This document shows positions 7,992 to 12,126 of a stretch of 12,126 nt of DNA, in pieces. The stretch spans positions 1 through 12,126 of the forward strand of contig USOG01000029.1 of the NCBI GenBank assembly GCA_900556365.1. Direction: 5' to 3'. Source of the DNA: an uncultured Collinsella sp. (GTDB lineage Bacteria; Actinomycetota; Coriobacteriia; Coriobacteriales; Coriobacteriaceae). The notes below the pieces were generated by a model, which was given only the letters and a program-made list of their open reading frames with translations, was not told the DNA's origin and did not search any database. Position 1 is the first letter of the stretch; the number at the start of each line of letters is the position of its first letter. The position numbers were made by a program, and so were the translations under genes.

Positions 7992-9428
7992 CTAAAGCTC
8001 TAATTCATTCAAACGGAGGATCGCAACAATATAGATCTTGAGTGCTTGCTTGAGCTGCTCTTCGTTGGCGCACTCGTTGGGACCGTGCATCTGGCCGCCC
8101 CATGTGGGCAGCTCCAGGCCGGTCTCCTCGGGGCCAAACGACACGGCGCGGGCAAAGTTGCGCGCGTACGTGCCGCCGCCCATGGCAAAAGGCTCGGCGT
8201 GCTTGCCCGTAAACTCGTTATAAGTGTCAATCAGCGCCTTTACGGCCGGATCGTCAGCAGAGACCGAGAACGGCACCTTGGTACGACCCACGCGATACGT
8301 CACACCAAAGCGGCCCACGAGCGGCTCGAGCTGCTCGCAGATGGTATCGGCGCTCGTGCTGTCGGGGAAACGCACGTCGATGACCTGCTCAATGTGGCCA
8401 TCCACCACGCGGATGACGCCGGGGTTGCAGGTGAGCGGGCCAAACGCCGGGCTCGTCGCGTCGATACCCAGGCCGCGACCATAGGCGTCCGCATGCACAA
8501 AGGCCAAAAACTTGACAAACTCGTGCTCGGCAGGCGTCAGCAGGCGCTCGCCGCGGGCACCAAACGCGTCCTCGGCCTCGCGCAGATACGACACGATCAG
8601 GCCGACGGCATTGATCGTCCCCTCGGGCATCGAGGCGTGACCGCCAATACCGTGGGCGAAAATCTGCACATGACCATTGTCGAGAGCCGTGATCTCCAGG
8701 CGGTCAGCATTCTCGACCGGCGCCGGCAGCTCATCGGCGGCAATCGCGAGCTCGCAGATGGACTGCGACGGAATGGCATTGCTCGCCTCGGCGCCGCTCC
8801 ACGACACGATGCGCCCGCCGTCGATCTTGGGACTCACGAACGTCGCCCCAAACTGGCCCTTCTCGGCATTGCAGACCGGGAACTCGGCATCGGGCGTAAA
8901 CAAAAAGTCGGGGTCTGCGTGGTTCTCCAGATAATGGTGAACGTCGGACATGCCCACTTCCTCATCGCAGCCCAGCAGCGCGCGGAAGGTGTAGCGCGGA
9001 ACAATGCCGTGCTTGAGCAGGTACGCGCCGGCATAAAGCGACAGCACTGCCGGGCCCTTGTCGTCGATCACGCCGCGACCGAGCAATCAGCCCTCGCGAC
9101 GCCCCATCGCGAACGGATCGGTGTTCCAGCCAGGGCCGGCGGGAACCACGTCCACGTGGCAGATAGTCGCGAGCTGCTTGTCGCCGCGGCCCGGGATATC
9201 GGCGATTCCCACATAGCCCTCGTCGTCGCTCGTCTGATAGCCGAGCTTCTGCGCGATGCCGAGCGCGCAATCGAGCGCGTCACGGACCGGGCGGCCAAAC
9301 GGCGCGCCGGGCTCCGCATCGGCAGAAACTGCCACGGAAGGATAACTCACCAGCTGCTCGATATCAGCGACGACATCCTCCCAGACCTCGTCGACATACT
9401 CAGCGACGCTCTGCTCCACCTGATTCAT
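7992..9428 (-). pseudogene. PepV-like M20 family dipeptidase interrupted by an in-frame TGA
   Basis: A zinc-dependent M20 peptidase of the PepV/Sapep dipeptidase type; with the interruption read through it is 478 codons, close to the ~470 of the family. Visible motifs are the metal ligand and catalytic Asp in ICHVDVVPAGPGW (H91, D93), bridging Asp in GRGVIDDKGP (about 117-126), catalytic base region GCDEEVGMSD, and C-terminal ligand in MHGPNE. Codon 114 (9087-9089) is TGA, in the stretch GRREG-stop-LLGRGV, where related peptidases typically have Trp (GWL.GRGV.DDKGP). One C-to-T change at 9087 on the plus strand (TGG to TGA) explains it. The first 113 codons and the last 364 remain open in the same frame. 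The ATG at 9428 has an excellent AAGGAGGT site. A TTG directly after the stop could in principle restart translation, but the two pieces split the active site. It lies 55 nt downstream of the HAD gene. Confidence 0.85.
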
Positions 9429-9483
9429 GGACGACCTCCTTACCAATGAGCGACGGGTACGCCCGCCCCTCACATTATGTCTA

Positions 9484-10146
9484 TTAGATAGCGAAAAGTT
9501 TAGCAAGCTCGGCCACCGAGTGCACCACTGCATCGGCACCCGCCGCCTCGTGCTCGCCCGGCGCTGCCGCGCCCGAATAGATGCCGATGCACGGCACGCC
9601 CATCGCGTGTGCGCCCTCCACATCGTTAAAGCGATCGCCGATCATCACGGCATCGCCCGCCGTCGCGCCGAGCGCCGCCAGGGCATCGCGAACCGAATCG
9701 GCCTTGGTCTCGCGTCCCTGCGGCGGATTCATGCCAACCACCGCCTCAAACTGCGAAAGCCCCAGCTCGCCCACCATGTCAATGCACTTTGCCTCCATGC
9801 GTGACGTCGCCACGACCAAGCGATGCCCCTGCGCGACAAGGCCATCGAGCAGCTCGGGGATTCCATCGAACACGGGATACTCTTCCGGTCCCAGCTCATC
9901 AAAAAAGGCACGGTACTCGTCAGCCACCACAAGCGACTCCTCGCGGGAGAAGCCATAAAAGTCGTGAAAGCTCTTCCACAGGGGCGGCCCGATCATGCGG
10001 CGCAGGTCACCCATCTGCGCCTCCGAAAACCCGCGCGCGGCCAACGTCTTGCGCGTCGAGCTCATCACCGCCCGGCCCGTATCGGCCACCGTGCCGTCAA
10101 AATCGAACAGCACAACCGGCCGCCTGTATATCTCCAACGCCTCCAT
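9484..10146 (-). CDS. HAD-IA family phosphatase (phosphoglycolate phosphatase-like)
   Basis: A cytoplasmic HAD-superfamily phosphatase of about 220 residues. Motif I is VVLFDFDGTVADTG (nucleophile D15, acid D17 from the chosen start), followed by a helical C1 cap containing RRMIGPPLWKSFHDFYG. Motif II is VVATSRME, the motif III lysine is in ETKADSVRDAL, and motif IV is MIGDRFNDVEGA. The GPPL-containing cap is typical of the Gph-like group, but substrates in this group vary and cannot be predicted here. Start choice: ATG at 10146 has GAGGA six nt upstream. ATG at 10152, two codons earlier, is nearly as good, and a GTG at 10179 is unlikely. The M20 dipeptidase follows after 55 nt, so they probably share a message. 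The gene is divergent from the DegV-family gene. Confidence 0.92.
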   Translation of the reverse strand: MEALEIYRRPVVLFDFDGTVADTGRAVMSSTRKTLAARGFSEAQMGDLRRMIGPPLWKSFHDFYGFSREESLVVADEYRAFFDELGPEEYPVFDGIPELLDGLVAQGHRLVVATSRMEAKCIDMVGELGLSQFEAVVGMNPPQGRETKADSVRDALAALGATAGDAVMIGDRFNDVEGAHAMGVPCIGIYSGAAAPGEHEAAGADAVVHSVAELAKLFAI

Positions 10147-10187
10147 CGGCATTCCTCTTCCCCAGTTGATGATTTCCACACCGACAC

Positions 10188-10246
10188 TTCAAACTGTTGA
10201 CTATTCAACAATTGAACCTAGAAATGTGGAACGACTCCACTATACT
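10188..10246. promoter_or_regulatory. Divergent promoter region with TTCAA/TTGAA half-sites
   Basis: The 156-nt gap between the divergent HAD and DegV genes carries a good -10 hexamer TATACT (10241-10246, plus strand). The same bases read TATAGT on the minus strand (10244-10239), so one TATA core could serve both directions. Its -35 elements are poor. An alternative plus-strand promoter is TTGACT (10197-10202), 16 nt, TAGAAA (10219-10224). Upstream lie four alternating half-sites: TTCAA (10188), TTGA (10197), TTCAA (10204) and TTGAA (10212). The perfect palindrome GTTGA-4-TCAAC spans 10196-10209. These may be a regulator's binding site. Confidence 0.35.
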
Positions 10247-10302
10247 TGTCGCACTTTGCTCTCAGAAGGCGGCGCGCAAGCGCCCCAATGAAAGGTGCAA
10301 TT

Positions 10303-11163
10303 ATGTCTTTTGCCATCATAACCGACTCCACGTCGGACATCTCCCCCGCCCGTGCTCAAGAGCTTGGCATTTACGTCATTCCACTGCATGTGATTATCGA
10401 GGGCGAGGACCTGCTCGACCAGGTACAGATCACCGCCGAGGAGTACGTCGCCCGCATGGCCGGCTCCGAGCAGCTGCCGCACACCTCGCAGCCGAGTGCC
10501 GGCGAGTTCAAGGCACTCTTTGACCGCGTGCGTGCTGACGGCCACGACAGCGCGATCTTTATCTCGCTGTGCAGCGAATGGTCCGCCTGCTATTCCAACG
10601 CATGCCTGGTCGCCGAGACCCACGAGCTCGACGTGCGCTGCATCGATTCGCGCACCGGCTCGGGTGCCGAGGGCCTGCTGGTGGAGTACGCGCTCGCCAT
10701 GCGCGAGGACGGCCGCAGCCTGGACGAGACCGAGGCACAGATCCGCGCGACCCTGCCCGACGCGCACCTGCTGCTGATTCCCCGCACGCTCGAGAACCTC
10801 GTTAAGAACGGCCGCGCGCCCAAGCTCGCCGGCCAGCTCACGCAGATGCTCAATATTCGCCTGGCCGTTTCGCCGGAGTGGCAGTCGGGCGAGATCAAGG
10901 CCATCAAGAAGGGCCGCGGCGCCAAGCGCATCGTCGCCAACACCATGGCAGACTGCCTCGCGTTTTTGGCCGAGCATCCGGGCTCCAGCGTACGCGTGCT
11001 CACGACCGGTGCCGCCGAGGAGCAGGAGCTTGTCGACGAGGCACTCGCAGGCCAGGACTACGTAGACGCCGGCACCGGCCCCATCGGCTGCACCATCGCC
11101 ACCCATGTAGGCGTCGACGCCATCGCCATCAGCTACTGCCCCCGCTACCAGCCAACTCGCTAG
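10303..11163 (+). CDS. DegV family fatty-acid-binding protein
   Basis: A 286-residue DegV-family protein, normal length. The family binds a fatty acid in a cleft between two domains; in Firmicutes such proteins (FakB) present fatty acids to the kinase FakA for phosphorylation. Visible features are the opening SFAIITDSTSDISP, the TSQPSAGEF loop (usual TSQPSPGEF) that lines the head-group pocket, and GAAEEQELVDE and GTGPIGCTIATHVG near the C-terminus. The usual SSGLSGTY loop reads LCSEWSACY, and the usual GRIS segment reads GRAPKLAG, so lipid specificity may differ. Start: ATG at 10303 with AAAGGTG seven nt upstream; an in-frame earlier start at 10246 would add a basic, unlikely 19-residue leader. 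No fakA-like gene is nearby. A hairpin terminator follows within 15 nt. Confidence 0.93.
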   Translation: MSFAIITDSTSDISPARAQELGIYVIPLHVIIEGEDLLDQVQITAEEYVARMAGSEQLPHTSQPSAGEFKALFDRVRADGHDSAIFISLCSEWSACYSNACLVAETHELDVRCIDSRTGSGAEGLLVEYALAMREDGRSLDETEAQIRATLPDAHLLLIPRTLENLVKNGRAPKLAGQLTQMLNIRLAVSPEWQSGEIKAIKKGRGAKRIVANTMADCLAFLAEHPGSSVRVLTTGAAEEQELVDEALAGQDYVDAGTGPIGCTIATHVGVDAIAISYCPRYQPTR

Positions 11164-11176
11164 GGACGCCCACATC

Positions 11177-11247
11177 AGTTGCGGTGAAATAGGGACTGTT
11201 TTTGGCTTATCAGCCGCAAATCAATCCCTATTCCACCGCAACTTTTT
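11177..11247 (+). terminator. Terminator of the DegV gene; copy 2 of the GTTGCGG hairpin repeat
   Basis: Arms 11177-11197 and 11223-11243 match at 19 of 21 positions. An inner stem GGCT/AGCC (11204-11207, 11212-11215) closes on TATC. The plus strand continues ACTTTTTAA, giving the T-tract of a rho-independent terminator 14 nt after the DegV stop codon. The outer arms are nearly the same as those at 7902-7970, including the same A/C mismatch after GCGGTG. Confidence 0.8.
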
Positions 11248-11739
11248 AATGTGCCATCCACATACAAGATATTTATTGGCGATCGGCACATTCCCAGCTG
11301 CTTGGGGAGCTTTGATTGGCTCCGAACGATACCCGGTGGGCAAAAAATGGCAAATATGAGTACTGTTACCGATTTAGTATCAGCAAAATCTGGCTGGATT
11401 TGCCATCTTCCACCGATTTCAAGCGCCATAAAGCACCGAATCGTCGCGTTTAGGGAGTTGGATATACTAAATCTCAGTCAATTGGTTTTAAATACTTTAA
11501 AGATGATATGTTGCTAACCAAGCAACAGTACTCATATTTGCCATTTTTTGCCCACCGGGTTTATTTGAGGGCAGCCCCCGCGTCTCCAACCCGCCTCATA
11601 GCTGCTAAAACCCATTCAGCAACAGCTGTCACACATTTTGGCAGAAAGCGAACGCCGCTCACGGAGCTGCACCCCACTATCACCGAACCAAAATGAGAGC
11701 CGGGTATCCCAAAAAACAAAATAGCGTACCCTCTTTCCA
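11244..11739. other. About 500 nt without a supported gene
   Basis: AT-richer than the rest of the window and lacking any recognisable coding region. Short open frames here run through the inverted-repeat element at 11331-11560 and have no recognisable domain or ribosome site. After the element, 11561-11739 shows nothing beyond a 9-bp GATACCCGG/CCGGGTATC inverted match between 11328-11336 and 11700-11708, which may be chance. Together with the broken ORF that follows, it reads as an accessory-region boundary. Confidence 0.5.
11331..11560. mobile_element. MITE-like element with perfect 37-bp inverted repeats
   Basis: Positions 11331-11367 and 11524-11560 are exact reverse complements over 37 bp (outer end ACCCGGTGGG, inner end GAGTACTGTT). 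The 156-bp interior is AT-rich and contains a second perfect 10-bp inverted pair, GATTTAGTAT (11371-11380) and ATACTAAATC (11464-11473). Total length is 230 bp with no transposase, which is the form of a non-autonomous miniature inverted-repeat element. I could not find a target-site duplication: the flanks GAACGAT and TTATTTG do not match. Alternatives are a structured RNA with a very long stem or the remnant ends of a larger insertion sequence. Confidence 0.55.
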
Positions 11740-12075
11740 ATGAGCCCTGACAAGAACGGCATCTACATGAGCAACGTCACATATCAATACGCCCTCATCG
11801 GGGACAAGTTATTCCAATTCAAGAGAACAGTCGCTCACGTATCGGAGCCGTACAGTCAAATTGTCATCTGCAGCAGCGGTCCAGACATCCGTTACACAAC
11901 GCTGGAAGAATGGGAGAAAGCTGGCGATCTTTTCGATAGACGGGCGCAGGCCGAAGGTATCGTCACCAGCGCAAGCCCAGCGCGCGACAAACTCGAGCTC
12001 TTCCGCAATCTCTTTACTGGCCGCAAAGATGTTTACGCTCATGGGTACCGCAGAGACGATATGAGCAGGACATAA
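11740..12075 (+). pseudogene. Probable broken N-terminus of a TOTE-conflict-type primase protein
   Basis: A 111-codon frame. Its second half, DKLELFRNLFTGRKDVYAHGYRR (about 83-105), resembles the LFRSLFRGREDVYARRW segment that I recall opening the archaeo-eukaryotic primase domain of TOTE conflict-system proteins, which are normally several hundred residues longer. Here the frame ends six codons later. In the +1 frame from 12065 to the window end the sequence is open and reads ESPCCMKDRG (12083-12112), comparable to the SPAC-containing stretch that follows in the family, so a frameshift is plausible. The preceding half (YQYALIGDKLFQF...VICSSGPDIRYTTLEEWEKAG) is not one I recognise. Start: ATG at 11740 has no clear ribosome site; ATG at 11767 is an alternative. 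It could instead be a genuine short protein of unknown function. The recognition is from memory of the family, not a search. Confidence 0.4.
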
Positions 12076-12126
12076 AAACATTGAGAGCCCCTGCTGCATG
12101 AAAGACCGCGGATTAGGCCGACAATG

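Noticed and set aside
9087..9089. Selenocysteine or TGA-as-Trp code change
   Set aside because: The position expects Trp, not Cys/Sec. The neighbouring pstB, pstA and other genes use TGA/TAG/TAA normally as stops (pstA ends in TGA), so a genome-wide reassignment is not supported.
8046..9449. A 467-codon plus-strand frame opposite the M20 dipeptidase
   Set aside because: Low-complexity Arg/Ala/His composition, no domain, no ribosome site; antisense shadow of the dipeptidase.
10240..11175. A 311-codon minus-strand frame opposite the DegV gene
   Set aside because: Complementary shadow; the plus-strand DegV protein carries conserved family motifs and a good ribosome site.
11251..11517. An 88-codon plus-strand frame across the inverted-repeat element
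   Set aside because: It runs through one arm of the element, has no convincing ribosome site and no recognisable domain.

Overview
The window looks like chromosome from a high-GC Gram-positive of the class Coriobacteriia. A Collinsella-type gut actinobacterium is my best guess. This rests on the GC- and CG-rich codon use of the core genes, clear Shine-Dalgarno sites and the style of the proteins; no marker gene is present to prove it.

Layout. Positions 1-384 (+) hold the end of a zinc/cadmium-type P-type ATPase. It converges on a DtxR-family metal-responsive repressor (606-983, -), and a 127-nt nested palindrome lies between them. From 1196 to 7698 all genes are on the minus strand. In transcription order they are a complete phosphate ABC transporter operon pstS-pstC-pstA-pstB ending in a rho-independent terminator with no phoU, then a two-gene unit of a Uup-like ABC-F ATPase and a Cof-type HAD phosphatase. 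From 7992 to 10146 (-) lie an HAD-IA phosphatase and a PepV-like M20 dipeptidase. The dipeptidase is interrupted by an in-frame TGA where the family has tryptophan, immediately before its metal-ligand motif. A DegV-family lipid-binding protein (10303-11163, +) is divergent from this pair.

The last ~0.9 kb is different in character: AT-richer, with no core gene. It holds an element with perfect 37-bp inverted repeats (11331-11560, MITE-like) and a short ORF (11740-12075). That ORF looks like the broken N-terminus of a TOTE-conflict-type primase protein, so this end probably marks the edge of an accessory or defence region.

Two hairpins in different intergenic regions (7902-7970 and 11177-11243) are copies of one repeat family, and each sits where a terminator is expected. 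They lie in the same window orientation but serve opposite transcription directions, which suggests a dispersed palindromic repeat co-opted for termination.

Functionally, most of the window is housekeeping: metal efflux and sensing, phosphate import, ribosome/DNA-associated ABC-F function, small-molecule phosphatases, and peptide and lipid metabolism. The novelty lies in the repeats, the interrupted dipeptidase and the right-hand edge. No complete new multigene system is visible.
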